64,000 bases of DNA, taken from NCBI GenBank assembly GCA_029262115.1, contig JAJCZZ010000024.1, positions 1 to 64,000 of the forward strand. Direction: 5' to 3'. Origin of the DNA: Gemmatimonadota bacterium. Lineage in GTDB: Bacteria > Gemmatimonadota > Gemmatimonadetes > Longimicrobiales > Gaopeijiaceae. The first letter of the stretch is position 1; each line of letters starts with the position of its first letter. Position numbers and translations under genes: made by a program. The notes beneath the pieces are model-generated. The model ran no database searches and was not told where the DNA came from. It saw only the letters and a program-made list of their open reading frames with translations. Shown one piece after another: positions 55,369 through 64,000 of this stretch.

Positions 55369-56868
55369 ATGAGGATCCCTCTCCGCGCCCTCTCTCTCGC
55401 CGCCGGCATCGTCGCCCCTGCTGTACTCTCGGCGCAGGACGTGGTCCCGCCTTCGTTGTCTCTGGAGGATGCCCTCCGGATCGCCGAGGGTAGCAACCCG
55501 GCATACCTGCAGACCCGCAACGACGCTCAACTCGCCGAGTGGGACGTACGGCAGGCCTGGGGCCGTCTGCTGCCGAGTGCCAACGCGAGTTCGACCATCG
55601 GCTGGCGAGGGACCGGCGATCAGCAGTTCGGCAGCATCACGCTCGGCGATCTCGGATTCGGTTCCCAGCCGTCGATCTACTCCTCCAGCTACAGCCTCGG
55701 CCTGTCCTACAACCTCGATCTCGCCTCCTGGGTGGCCCCCTCACGAGCGAGAATCGAGCGAGATGTGACCACGGCACGGATCCTGTCCGCGAACGTGGGG
55801 CTGACGGCACGGGTGACGCGGGCGTACCTCGAGGTCCTACGTCAACGGGAAGCGGTCCGACTGGCTGAACAACAACTCGAGAACAGTCGCTTCAATCTTC
55901 GTCTGGCCCGCGGCCAACTCGAGGTCGGCGGGGCGACGCCCATCGACGTGGGTCAGGCGGAAGTCCAGGTGGGTCGCGGTGAAGTGACGCTCCTCCAGAC
56001 GCAGAATGCGCGAGAGACCGCCCGCATGCGCCTTCTTCAACAGCTCGGCGTGCCCGTGAACCAATCGCCCCAACTGACCACCGAGTTCGTTCTCAGCGAG
56101 CCGACCTGGGAGCTGGGCGCACTCTACGCTCGGGCGCTGACCACCAACCCCGGACTCGGTGCGGCTCGCCTTTCCGAGGACGCGGCCGAGATCGGCGTGA
56201 CTCAGGCCCGATCGGCGTACTTCCCGAGCGTCTCGGTGTCCACGGGCCTCAGTGGCTTTTCGCAGCAGGCCAGCTCCGTCGACTCGCGGATCGCGCAGGC
56301 GCAAGGCCAGGTCGCTTCGGCCGTGGCGAGTTGTGCCCAGACCAACGAGCTGTTCTCACGGCTCGCGGACCCTCTGCCCCTGCAGGACTGCGGGCGCTTC
56401 GCGTTCACGGATGCCGACCGTCAGCAGATCATCAGCGAGAACGACAAGTTTCCGTTCAACTTCACGCGGTCACCGCCGAGCGTCAGTATGACGGTCAGCG
56501 TTCCCGTGTTCCAGGGATTCAGCCGCCAACGCAACCTGGAGGCCGCGAGGCTCCAGCGGGAGGATCTCAGCCAGCAGTACCGCGAGCAGGAGATCGCGTT
56601 GAGAGCCGATCTTTCGGTGGCGTTGGCGAACGCCCGTACTGCGTACCAGAGCGCGCTCCTGGAAGCGCGTAACCGGGACCTCGCGGAGCAGCAGCTTCGA
56701 CTCGCGCGGGAGCGATATCAACTGGGTGTGATCAGCTTCGTGGAGCTGGTGGACGCCCAGACGGTCCTCGCCCAGGCCGACCGCGACCGGATCGCGGCCA
56801 TCTTCGCGTACCACGACCTCGTGACCGACCTCGAGGCACTGGTCGGCACTTCCCTCAGAAACCGATAA
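55369..56868 (+). CDS. TolC-family outer membrane efflux protein
   Basis: TolC-type proteins form the outer-membrane channel of export systems. The 499-residue product has a signal peptide (LRALSLAAGIVAPAVLSAQD). The two outer-membrane-efflux repeats have long coiled-coil helices: SLEDALRIAEGSNPAYLQTR...RVTRAYLEVLRQREAVRLAEQ, and the second half ending REQEIALRADLSVALANARTAYQ and LGVISFVELVDAQTVLAQADRD. It heads a four-gene operon with a membrane-fusion protein and two permeases. Confidence 0.93.
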   Translation: MRIPLRALSLAAGIVAPAVLSAQDVVPPSLSLEDALRIAEGSNPAYLQTRNDAQLAEWDVRQAWGRLLPSANASSTIGWRGTGDQQFGSITLGDLGFGSQPSIYSSSYSLGLSYNLDLASWVAPSRARIERDVTTARILSANVGLTARVTRAYLEVLRQREAVRLAEQQLENSRFNLRLARGQLEVGGATPIDVGQAEVQVGRGEVTLLQTQNARETARMRLLQQLGVPVNQSPQLTTEFVLSEPTWELGALYARALTTNPGLGAARLSEDAAEIGVTQARSAYFPSVSVSTGLSGFSQQASSVDSRIAQAQGQVASAVASCAQTNELFSRLADPLPLQDCGRFAFTDADRQQIISENDKFPFNFTRSPPSVSMTVSVPVFQGFSRQRNLEAARLQREDLSQQYREQEIALRADLSVALANARTAYQSALLEARNRDLAEQQLRLARERYQLGVISFVELVDAQTVLAQADRDRIAAIFAYHDLVTDLEALVGTSLRNR

Positions 56869-56882
56869 GCGGGACGCCATCG

Positions 56883-58127
56883 ATGCAGACCCGAAGCAAA
56901 GTGATCATCGGAGTCGCCGCCGTGGCCGTGTTGGGCTCGGCCGCCGCGCTCAGCGCGGTTCGCGGCAACGACCGGGGGGTGGAGGTCAGAATGGAAGAGG
57001 TCACACGCCGCGACCTGGTGCAGATCGTCACGGCCAGCGGCAACATCCGCGCGCGCCGGGCCGTGGACATCAGTTCGGACATCTCGGCCAAGGTCGCGGC
57101 CGTGCTGGTGGAAGAGGGCGAGGACGTCTCGGCGGGCGAGGTCCTCATCCGCCTCGATCCGGCGCAGTATCAGGCCGGTGTGTCGCGGGCGCAGGCCGCC
57201 CTGTCTCAGGCGCGAGCGGGCGAGGCGCAGCAGCGTGCCAACCTCCTCCAGGCGCGCCGGAATCTGGACCGGTTCCTGGCGCTGCGGGGGCGGGACTCGC
57301 TCCTGGTCAGCACGCAGCAAATCGACGACGCGAGGACGTCCGTCGAGGTCGCTGAAGCCGCTCTATCGTCGGCCGAGTTCGGGGTGAATCAGGCCCAAGC
57401 AGGCCTTGACGAGTCGGCCGACCGAATGTCGAAAACGGTCATTCGTGCGCCGATGGACGGGAAGATCACCCGCCTCAACATCGAGCAGGGCGAGACCGTG
57501 ATCATCGGGACCATGAACAACCCGGGCTCGCTCATCCTGACGATCTCCGATCTCTCGCTCGTCGAGGTCGTCGTGCAGGTCGACGAGACCGACGTCCCGG
57601 AGATCTCTCTGGGAGATAGCACGGACATCCGCATCGACGCCTTCCCGACCCGTACGTTCTCGGGGCGGGTTACGGAGATCGGCAACTCGGCCATCCGCCC
57701 GCCGTCGCAGCAGACGGCCGGTCAGCAGGCGGCCATCGACTTCGAAGTCGTCATCACACTGGATCCGACCGAGGCACCGCTCCGCCCCGACCTGTCTGCC
57801 ACCGCGGACGTCGTGGTCGAACGCCGAAGTTCGGTATTGGCGGTTCCGATCATCGCCCTGACGGTTCGCGAACCGGACGACTCGGTCACGGCCGTGGCCC
57901 CGACCGGAAGCGGTGAAGACGACGTCGAAGGCGTGTTCCGGGTCGAGGATCGGTCGGTCGTCTTCACCCCCGTCGACGTGGGCATCGCGGGCCAGGAGTA
58001 CTTCGAGATCACCCACGGGATCGCGGAGGGAGACACGATCGTGGTCGGACCGTACCAACGGATCCGTCAACTGACCGACGGTGACGCCGTGAAGCGTCTC
58101 GACGGTCCACAGAACCAGGCCAACTGA
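56883..58127 (+). CDS. MacA/RND-type periplasmic adaptor
   Basis: This 414-residue membrane-fusion protein has one N-terminal transmembrane helix (VIIGVAAVAVLGSAAAL). A lipoyl/hairpin domain follows (EEVTRRDLVQIVTASGNIRA, then SAKVAAVLVEEGEDVSAGEVLIRLDP), then an extended coiled coil (about 100-175), IRAPMDGKITRLNIEQGETV, and beta-barrel segments. It bridges the inner-membrane transporter and TolC. It starts 14 bp after the tolC stop. Confidence 0.93.
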   Translation: MQTRSKVIIGVAAVAVLGSAAALSAVRGNDRGVEVRMEEVTRRDLVQIVTASGNIRARRAVDISSDISAKVAAVLVEEGEDVSAGEVLIRLDPAQYQAGVSRAQAALSQARAGEAQQRANLLQARRNLDRFLALRGRDSLLVSTQQIDDARTSVEVAEAALSSAEFGVNQAQAGLDESADRMSKTVIRAPMDGKITRLNIEQGETVIIGTMNNPGSLILTISDLSLVEVVVQVDETDVPEISLGDSTDIRIDAFPTRTFSGRVTEIGNSAIRPPSQQTAGQQAAIDFEVVITLDPTEAPLRPDLSATADVVVERRSSVLAVPIIALTVREPDDSVTAVAPTGSGEDDVEGVFRVEDRSVVFTPVDVGIAGQEYFEITHGIAEGDTIVVGPYQRIRQLTDGDAVKRLDGPQNQAN

Positions 58128-58179
58128 TGGCCCGCGCCCCCGTTGCTGAACGTCCGCTCGTGATGGTGGGTTAGCCTCC

Positions 58180-59421
58180 ATGCACGTGTGGGAGGGCGTC
58201 GTCCTGGCCATGCAGCAGATCGTGAGCCAAAAGCTCAAGAGTCTGTTCAGCCTCCTGGGTGTGATCCTCGGCGTCACGTTCCTGATCGTGGTCGTGACCG
58301 TCGTGGAGGGCCTCGATCAGTATGTTCGCGAGGACTTCACCTCTCAGATCTTCGGTGTCAACACGATCACGCTCCGGCGGTGGCAGAGCGTGAACATCAA
58401 CACGGACGAGGAAGAGTGGCGGGCACGCCTTCGCCGGCAGCGGCTCACCTACGCGGACGCGGAGGCTCTACGCGCACGGCTCACGGTGCCGTCTCGGGTG
58501 GCGGTGGAGAGCCAGGCCGGCGCCGACGCCGTCGGCGATAATGGGCGGTCGGTTACCGGCGTGCAGGTCACGGGAGCCTCGGCGGAGCTGTTCGAGATCC
58601 GTGATCTCGCCGTCGCGAGGGGGCGCCTCTTCACGCCTCAGGAGGCCGGCGCGGGTGTGCCCGTGGTGGTGATCGGCTCGGAGACGGCCGAGGTGGTCTT
58701 CGAGGATCTCGATCCGGTGGGCCGGACGATCCGCATCCGAGGCTTTCCTTATCGGATCGTCGGCGTGCTCGAGGAGCGGGGGTCGCTCTTCGGACAGTCG
58801 CTCGACAACCTCGCTATCGCCCCCGCGCGGTCGCCGATCCAGTCGTTCACCGCTCCCCGTGGCAACGTCGACCAGATCGTGATTCAGACCCTCGACCCTG
58901 AACGCCTGCGGGAGGCCCAGGGGGAGGCCGAAGGGATCATGCGGGCCCGGCGCGGGCTTCGACCCGGCCAGGACAGCGACTTCTCGCTCGAGACGGCCGA
59001 CGAGGCCATCAGCTTCTGGGACAACATCTCCCGGATCCTGTTTTTGGCCCTTCCGGGCCTGGTGGCCATCTCTCTGGTCGTGGGTGGGATCGTAATCATG
59101 AACATCATGCTCGTCTCGGTCCTGGAGCGGACACGCGAGATCGGCGTGCGAAAAGCCCTCGGAGCTCGGCGCCGTGACATCCTCACGCAGGTGCTTATCG
59201 AGTCCGCCACGCTGTCCACGGTGGGAGCCGCGTTCGGCGTCGCGGTGGGTCTGGGCCTCGCAGGACTGGTCGCCGCGGTCTCGCCGCTTCCGGCCGCCGT
59301 GAGCGGCAAGTGGATCGCCCTCGGCGTGGCTCTGGGCATGACGGTCGGCATCGCCGCCGGCGTGTATCCGGCGTCGCAGGCGTCGAAGCTCGATCCCGTG
59401 GACGCGCTCCGGTATGAGTGA
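58180..59421 (+). CDS. MacB-type ABC permease (no ATPase domain)
   Basis: This 413-residue permease has an N-terminal transmembrane helix (LFSLLGVILGVTFLIVVVTVVEGL), a periplasmic MacB_PCD domain (about 60-270), and three C-terminal FtsX helices: LALPGLVAISLVVGGIVIMN, VERTREIGVRKALGARR-like ERTREIGVRKALGARRRDIL, and the LSPLPAAVSGKW end. It lacks the N-terminal ATPase that MacB has, and no ABC ATPase lies next to it. It overlaps the following permease gene by 8 bp. Confidence 0.9.
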   Translation: MHVWEGVVLAMQQIVSQKLKSLFSLLGVILGVTFLIVVVTVVEGLDQYVREDFTSQIFGVNTITLRRWQSVNINTDEEEWRARLRRQRLTYADAEALRARLTVPSRVAVESQAGADAVGDNGRSVTGVQVTGASAELFEIRDLAVARGRLFTPQEAGAGVPVVVIGSETAEVVFEDLDPVGRTIRIRGFPYRIVGVLEERGSLFGQSLDNLAIAPARSPIQSFTAPRGNVDQIVIQTLDPERLREAQGEAEGIMRARRGLRPGQDSDFSLETADEAISFWDNISRILFLALPGLVAISLVVGGIVIMNIMLVSVLERTREIGVRKALGARRRDILTQVLIESATLSTVGAAFGVAVGLGLAGLVAAVSPLPAAVSGKWIALGVALGMTVGIAAGVYPASQASKLDPVDALRYE

Positions 59422-60739
59422 TCGGGACGTAGGACGCCCGCCCCCCCCTCCGCCGCCAAGCCCGAGCCGACAGGGCGCATCCGGCCTCATGGCGCTCCGC
59501 GAGGGATTGACCGTCGCGACCGACGCCTTGTGGGCGAATCGCATCCGGTCGTCCCTCACGATTCTGGGGGTCGCGGTCGGTGTGTCGGTGGTCGTCGCCA
59601 TCGCCTCGCTGATCACCGGCATCCGTACGAGCGTGATGTCGGCGTTCGAGGCGGCCGGACCGGCGAATTTCAACGTGACGCGCTTCGATTTCACCGCGGT
59701 TCGGTTGAGCGACGACGGAAACAACCGGCCGCCCTGGTGGAACAAGCCGAAGATCGAGCCGATCGAGGCGGCGCGGCTCGCCCAACTGGAGACGGTCGAG
59801 GAGGCCCTGTACAACTTCGGATTCCAGGCCGACATCCAGTTCGAAAGCCAGGCCGTGCGGGGAATCAACGGACAAGGCTACTCGTCGGGTTGGGTGAAGT
59901 ACACCCAGGGCGAGTTCACCGCAGGTCGTGATTTCACGGAAGCCGAAGTGCGGCAGAACCGTGCCGTCGTTGTGGTCTCGTCGGCGCTCGCGACCGAACT
60001 GTTCGGTGGGCGGGATCCGGTGGGGCGCAGGGTGCGCATCGGAAGCACCTTCCGCGGGACTCTCGAGGAGTTCACCGTCGTGGGCGTCTTCGAGCCCGAG
60101 GCGAACATCTTCAGTTCGATCGTATCGGAGTGGATGGTCGTCCCGTGGACGGCGGCGAAGCGGAGACTCCGACAGTCCGACTGGCAGGCTCAGGTCCTTG
60201 TGGTACCCAACGACAGCGTGACGATGGAGCGGGCGCAGGACGACGTCATTGCTGCGCTTCGGGGCATGCGCGGCCTGGGTCCACGGGAGGAAAACAACTT
60301 CGCGGTACTCGCCTCGGCTCAGATCATGGAGCTGTTCAACCGGCTGACCGGGGTCTTCTTCCTGGTCATGCTGGCGCTCTCGTCCGCGGGACTCCTGGTC
60401 GGAGGCGTGGGCGTGATCGGCATCATGCTGATCTCGGTGACCGAACGCACCCGGGAGATCGGCATCCGGAAGGCGGTCGGGGCCACCCGCCGGGAGATCC
60501 TCTGGCAGTTCCTGGTCGAGGCGTCTCTGCTCACGGCGGTTGGCGCCGCGGTCGGCATGCTGATGGGGTGGGGCCTGGCCACGGCGGTCTCCTCGTTCAC
60601 CCCCCTGCCCGCTCGGATTCCGCTGTGGGCGGTCGGTGCCGCCCTCGGGATGGCAGCGGTGACGGGAATGGTCTTCGGGCTTCTCCCGGCGTACCGGGCA
60701 TCCCGCCTCGATCCCGTCGTGGCGCTGCGCTTCGAATGA
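59414..60739 (+). CDS. MacB-type ABC permease (second)
   Basis: The layout of this 441-residue permease matches the preceding gene. It has a proline-rich N-terminus, a transmembrane helix (SLTILGVAVGVSVVVAIASL), a periplasmic domain (about 75-330), and the C-terminal helices with GIMLISVTERTREIGIRKAVGATRREIL. A pair of different permeases suggests a heterodimer sharing an ATPase encoded elsewhere. Its stop overlaps the bshB1 start (ATGA), so expression is coupled. Confidence 0.9.
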   Translation: MSDRDVGRPPPPPPPSPSRQGASGLMALREGLTVATDALWANRIRSSLTILGVAVGVSVVVAIASLITGIRTSVMSAFEAAGPANFNVTRFDFTAVRLSDDGNNRPPWWNKPKIEPIEAARLAQLETVEEALYNFGFQADIQFESQAVRGINGQGYSSGWVKYTQGEFTAGRDFTEAEVRQNRAVVVVSSALATELFGGRDPVGRRVRIGSTFRGTLEEFTVVGVFEPEANIFSSIVSEWMVVPWTAAKRRLRQSDWQAQVLVVPNDSVTMERAQDDVIAALRGMRGLGPREENNFAVLASAQIMELFNRLTGVFFLVMLALSSAGLLVGGVGVIGIMLISVTERTREIGIRKAVGATRREILWQFLVEASLLTAVGAAVGMLMGWGLATAVSSFTPLPARIPLWAVGAALGMAAVTGMVFGLLPAYRASRLDPVVALRFE

Positions 60740-61455
60740 GTCTGGACGTCCTGGCCATCATGGCCCACCCGGACGACGCCGAGCTCCTTTGTGGAGGCAC
60801 CCTCCTGAAGAGCGCGGACGCGGGGGAGCGGACGGGTGTCGTGGACCTGACCGCCGGGGAGATGGGCTCGGCCGGCACGCCCGAGCTTCGCGCGCAGGAA
60901 GCCGCCCGGTCGGCCGAGATCCTCGGTCTTGGGGTGCGCAGGTGCGCTGGGCTTCCCGACTCCCGCCTGGAGAACGACGAGGCGACGCGCCGTACGGTGG
61001 TGAGCCTCATTCGTGAATTCCGGCCACGGGTGGTGATCACGCACTGGAAGGTCGGCCGCCACCGGGATCACCGTCTGTGTGCCGAAATCGTGCGCGATGC
61101 CTGCTTCCTGACCGGTCTGAAGAAGTTCGAAGCCGAGGGCGCGCCGTTCCGGCCCGAGAAGCTCGTCTACGCGACGGCATTCCGTGAGGACGCCGGCCCA
61201 CCTTCATTCGTGGTGGACGTCACCGCTCAGATGGAACGACGCCGGTCGGCGATGCAGGCGTTCCACTCCCAGTTCGACGGAGCCGTTCAAGCCGGGGAGG
61301 TCTTCCCGGGCGGGGACCGCCCCCTCCCCGAGCAAGTGGACGCCCATCTCGCCCACTACGGATCGCTCATCCGCGCCGCGTACGGAGAGCCCTTCCGGGT
61401 CGACGAGATGCTGGAAGTCGACACCCTCGGGCAGCTGGGAGTGTCGGCCTTCTAG
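60736..61455 (+). CDS. bshB1: Bacillithiol biosynthesis deacetylase BshB1-like
   Basis: BshB1 removes the acetyl group from N-acetylglucosaminyl malate in bacillithiol synthesis. The 239-residue product is a LmbE-like zinc deacetylase: MAHPDDAELLCGGTL (AHPDD zinc/catalytic motif), GEMGSAGTPELRAQEAARSAEIL, CAGLPDSRLEND, and VGRHRDHRLCAEIV with the second zinc His. It overlaps the second permease. The other bsh genes are not in the window, so the assignment rests on sequence pattern. Confidence 0.85.
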   Translation: MSLDVLAIMAHPDDAELLCGGTLLKSADAGERTGVVDLTAGEMGSAGTPELRAQEAARSAEILGLGVRRCAGLPDSRLENDEATRRTVVSLIREFRPRVVITHWKVGRHRDHRLCAEIVRDACFLTGLKKFEAEGAPFRPEKLVYATAFREDAGPPSFVVDVTAQMERRRSAMQAFHSQFDGAVQAGEVFPGGDRPLPEQVDAHLAHYGSLIRAAYGEPFRVDEMLEVDTLGQLGVSAF

Positions 61456-61809
61456 GGCGAAAGGCTCAACCTGGCCGCCTACATCCTCGCCGCCGGCGCC
61501 GATCTCTTGAGCTCCGACGACGACGTGCGCATGAGTCGCCAACGTTTTCGCTCCCTGCTCCTCAAGACCGCCACCCGTGTCCTGCTCGGTGGCCGCCGCG
61601 CAACCGTCGTCATCGAAGCCGCCCGAGCGCACCTGTGGCTGCGGTTCCGGGCCCGCCTACTTGATCTCCCTCTCGCCCGTGGCTCCCCCACTCCCGAGAC
61701 CCTGCCCACTCCAGCGTAGTACCCACCCTCACATCCTCATTGTACGCGCGCTTCCAACACCACGTCCCATCGTGAATAAGCCGGGCTTCATTTCCTCGAA
61801 CCAGAGTGT
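61456..61809 (+). other. Gap with one short unassigned reading frame
   Basis: After the bshB1 stop one frame (ATG at 61531, 62 codons to 61719) reads MSRQRFRSLLLKTATRVLLG, then ATVVIEAARAHLWLRFRARL and a Pro-rich end. It has no clear family; it weakly recalls small helical biosynthesis accessory proteins. A gene here is possible but not established. The rest of the gap shows nothing. Confidence 0.3.
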
Positions 61810-62192
61810 TAGCCGGTCTCATGATGGGGTTGGCCGCGGCGGCCGCTCTCTTCTGGGTGCCGTAGGTCTCTACGGCGTGCTGCCGTATTCGGTGCGACTG
61901 CGCCGTGGAGAGATTGGGCTCCGCATGGCGCTCGGCGCCTCCGGTCCGCAGGCTCGCGGCCTCATCCTGCGCGACGGTCTCTCGCTGGCCGCCGTCGGAA
62001 TCGTCGTCGGTCTCGTGGGCGCAACAGCCGCAGCGCGGGTCATGGCGGCAATGCTTTTCGGCGTCACGCCCTTCGACCCGCCGACCTACGGGGTGGCGGT
62101 CGTCATCTTCGCGGTCGTGGCGCTGGCCGCGCCTGGTCCCGGCGGCGAGGGCCGCGGGAGTGCCGCCTGCGGTGGCGCTGAGAGCGGAGTGA
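61810..62192 (+). pseudogene. ADOP/MacB-type permease C-terminal remnant
   Basis: The frame reads LLGAVGLYGVLPYSVRLRRG, EIGLRMALGASGPQARGLIL, LSLAAVGIVVGLVGATAAAR and PFDPPTYGVAVVIFAVVALA. Then it shifts to another frame, in which AAGVPPAVALRAE ends at the stop at 62190. This is the C-terminal end of an ADOP-family permease. The start, periplasmic domain and first helices are missing and at least one frameshift is present. Confidence 0.7.
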
Positions 62193-62292
62193 TGGCCTTC
62201 CGTATGGGTTTCCACCCAGGAACGTGGGCAAGGGGCAGCCGAGTTCACTCCGGGGGAGCGAAACGCTGCGGTGGTAGCGCTGGAAGCGGGGC

Positions 62293-63122
62293 TCAGTCGG
62301 GTTCGATGAAACGGATGAACGGTTCCGCCCATCTGCAGGTGGGGCGTGCCCCGGGCCAACTCCACTGCGGCATCAAGGGTGGGTGCGCGGACGAGGAAGA
62401 TGGCCGTGAGGAACCCCGGGGGCTCGACCGACCCCGCGGGCCGACGCAGGGTGGGCCCGTCGGTCACGACGAACTCGGTCACGACGAACTCGGTCGCGCC
62501 CAGCCCTTCGGCCGCATCGAGATCAGCGGACTCGCGACCCGCGTCGATCCACTGCATGTACAGCGAATCGATTGCCTGCGTCGAGAGGCCGTCGGGCTGA
62601 AAGCGCTCGTCCTCGTAGAGGAGGAATGCCCAGCGGGCACTTTCCTCTGCCTGAGGCGGGGACTCGGGCGACTCCGCCGGCCCCAGGGCAGCGGACGGCC
62701 CCGACGGCACGCCGGCGCTCGTCCGGCCGGCGAAGAAGGCCAGCACGACCGCTGCGGCGGCCAGCGCGGCTACCGGGCACCATCGATTCGGGGGCAGCCT
62801 CCAGCGCCAGTTCCCGCCCGCCCCGGCGCAGCCACTCCCGCCAGACATTGGAGCAGATGCCACACAGCCACGAGGACAGGCGAGAGTCGCCCCGAAAGCC
62901 ACCAAGCCGGGCGACCGCTCGCAGCCAGGTCTCCTGCACCAGGTCACACGCATCGGCCTCGGAGCCGGCGGCGAGTCGCAGGGCAAGGCCGAACATCCGG
63001 GGTGTATGGCGGTCATAGAGCGCGATGAAAGCGCTTTCGTCCCCGCGCTCCAGGAAACGCGAGACGAGAGTGCCGTCGGCATCGTCCTGGGTCACCACCG
63101 GGGCTGAAGGACTATGGGGCAT
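62293..63122 (-). pseudogene. Fused ECF sigma factor / anti-sigma-YCII remnant
   Basis: From the ATG at 63122, region 2 of an ECF sigma factor is readable: LVSRFLERGDESAFIALYDR, LVQETWLRAVARLGGFRGDS and LSSWLCGICSNVWREWLRR. Near 62800 the frame changes. The next frame holds an anti-sigma-like transmembrane segment (PVAALAAAAVVLAFFAG) and a YCII/DGPF-like domain (ARWAFLLYEDERF, YMQWIDAGRESADLDAAEG, VVTDGPTLRRPAG, AVELARGTPHLQMGG). A 1-base shift near the end gives IRFIEPD and a stop at 62293. Sigma region 4 and the anti-sigma cytoplasmic part are missing. A 15-bp tandem repeat lies at 62461-62490. Confidence 0.65.
62461..62490. repeat. 15-bp in-frame tandem duplication
   Basis: CGGTCACGACGAACT is present twice in a row, adding five residues (FVVTE-type) within the YCII-like domain of the remnant. 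It is a simple slippage duplication. Confidence 0.75.
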
Positions 63123-63206
63123 GGCGTCCTCGGCATGCGGATCTCCTCTGCAGGAAGTCATCGCAGCGTGCGCTCCCCTCCATATGTGCGTTCCGAACCG
63201 TCCGAG

Positions 63207-63240
63207 GTTGCATGACACCCCGTATCGGCGGCCATGCAAC
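63207..63240. promoter_or_regulatory. Inverted repeat in divergent intergenic region
   Basis: GTTGCATG (63207-63214) and CATGCAAC (63233-63240) form a perfect 8-bp inverted repeat with an 18-bp spacer. It lies between the sigma remnant (minus) and the secreted-protein gene (plus). It could be an operator; no promoter elements are certain. Confidence 0.4.
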
Positions 63241-63339
63241 TTCGTCGGGTCCTGGGCTCACACACTCGCGGGAGGCAGGGATCGTCCGGCCACGCCTCCT
63301 CACGTTGAAACGCACCCGGAGCTACAAGGAGAAACGACC

Positions 63340-64000
63340 ATGCGGATGCCGGTGACCCTGCTCCCACTCCTGGTGCTCATCCCGCCCCTGGCGGGGACGG
63401 AGCGCCCGACCACACCCCTCGCCATTCGCGCGGCCCTCACCGACACGATCGACCTCTCGCGCTATCGTGCGGACCTTTTGCGTCGCACCCGGGATGGGTC
63501 GTGGTGGTGGACGTCGAACGAGGCCTACCGGGAGCAGGACGGCGAGGGTAGCGCCGAGGCCTACGGCATGCGCTTCTGGCTGGCGCCGGGCGCCATCTCC
63601 GCTATCGGATGTCTGTGGAGCATTCACGACGGCGGGCTGGTTGAGATCGCCTGGCATTTCCAGCAGGGGTGGGATGGCACGCGCGGTCGGCCTTTCGTTT
63701 ATCAGGCCCACACCAGCGGAACCGGGTCCGGATTCGGCTACGTCGGTGAGCTTACCCGCAAGGGTGGCATTCTCGACCAGGACTTCTGGTGGACGGACGG
63801 GACCACCTCGCGGACCCGACACGATGAGCGGTGGATCGACGACGACACCAGAGTCGGCGCCAGTCTGACCTGGCGGGAGGGGGAGTGGGTACCGAACCGC
63901 AGCTATACATGGGAGCGTCGCAGGGGCGGGAACGTCCCGTGCGGGCCGTCGAACGAGACGCGGGGCGAGGGCGAGGGCGCGACCGCGTCTTCCTCCGAAG
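63340..64000 (+). CDS. Secreted protein, 3' end beyond window
   Basis: The frame stays open from the ATG (AAGGAG 8 bp upstream) to the end of the window, 220 codons. It begins with a signal peptide (MRMPVTLLPLLVLIPPLAG). The mature part is Trp/Gly/Asp-rich: DGSWWWTSNEAYREQDGEGS, MRFWLAPGAISAIGCLWSIHDG, HFQQGWDGTRGRP and TWREGEWVPNRSYTWERRR, and later becomes low-complexity Glu/Gly. Function unknown. Confidence 0.7.
   Translation, partial: MRMPVTLLPLLVLIPPLAGTERPTTPLAIRAALTDTIDLSRYRADLLRRTRDGSWWWTSNEAYREQDGEGSAEAYGMRFWLAPGAISAIGCLWSIHDGGLVEIAWHFQQGWDGTRGRPFVYQAHTSGTGSGFGYVGELTRKGGILDQDFWWTDGTTSRTRHDERWIDDDTRVGASLTWREGEWVPNRSYTWERRRGGNVPCGPSNETRGEGEGATASSSE

Noticed and set aside
61531-61719. 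Short frame as a lasso-peptide B2-like or other biosynthetic protein
   Set aside because: Only weak helical similarity, no precursor or partner genes; kept as an unassigned frame.

Overview
The window is high-GC bacterial chromosomal DNA. Gene content points to Gemmatimonadota or a close relative: six-bladed beta-propeller lipoproteins, orphan MacB/ADOP-type permeases, type III glutamine synthetase, a bacillithiol-type deacetylase and a recF-dciA-gyrB block. This is an inference from gene families; no rRNA or tRNA gene was seen.

Region by region. 1-6.2 kb: an operon-like run of a TPR protein, a zinc-ribbon protein, a cupredoxin-like lipoprotein, a beta-decarboxylating dehydrogenase, a GspE-like protein that has lost its ATPase motifs, and the twitching ATPase PilT. 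6.2-10 kb: zinc-ribbon protein, thiolase, membrane protein and 3-hydroxyacyl-CoA dehydrogenase. With the enoyl-CoA hydratase (15.4 kb) and acyl-CoA dehydrogenase (35.8 kb) these supply all four steps of a beta-oxidation cycle. 10-14.7 kb: AraC-type regulator, rpsU, then an accessory patch of uncharacterised genes that reuse two domains in permuted order. 14.7-21.3 kb: ssb, crt, recF-dciA-gyrB, and a stress/envelope group (glycine zipper, dodecin, BON-LysM). 21.5-28 kb: dihaem cytochrome c, AAA ATPase, glutamine synthetase III, and small secreted or STAS proteins. 28-34 kb: AddB-like nuclease, BTAD regulator and a two-subunit aconitase X. 34-37 kb: RNase G with a structured leader, and acyl-CoA dehydrogenase.

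37-42.5 kb is decayed and rearranged. It holds a RecQ remnant, a helix-turn-helix remnant, a truncated PQQ dehydrogenase, an IS5-type transposase tail, a propeller remnant and a propeller gene that looks chimeric. 42.5-48.9 kb: amidase, pntAA-pntAB-pntB, and a PLP decarboxylase in an operon with an RsbRD-like protein and a large NtrY-like histidine kinase. 53.7-61.5 kb: a creatininase-family protein with altered metal ligands, a secreted protein, a TolC-adaptor-permease-permease export operon without an ATPase, and bshB1. 61.5-63.1 kb: a second decayed patch (permease tail, fused sigma/anti-sigma remnant), then a secreted protein running off the window.

The most unusual structure is a dispersed 210-250 bp non-coding element with three copies here (1-153 partial, 9777-10024, 33912-34119). 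It has terminal inverted repeats, several internal hairpins, and a 39-bp hairpin unit whose copy number varies and whose stem shows a compensatory base-pair change. Other leads are the pseudo-ATPase beside pilT, the permuted-domain family at 11.2-14.7 kb, a predicted short minus-strand transcript near 12.1 kb, and the hairpin leader of RNase G.
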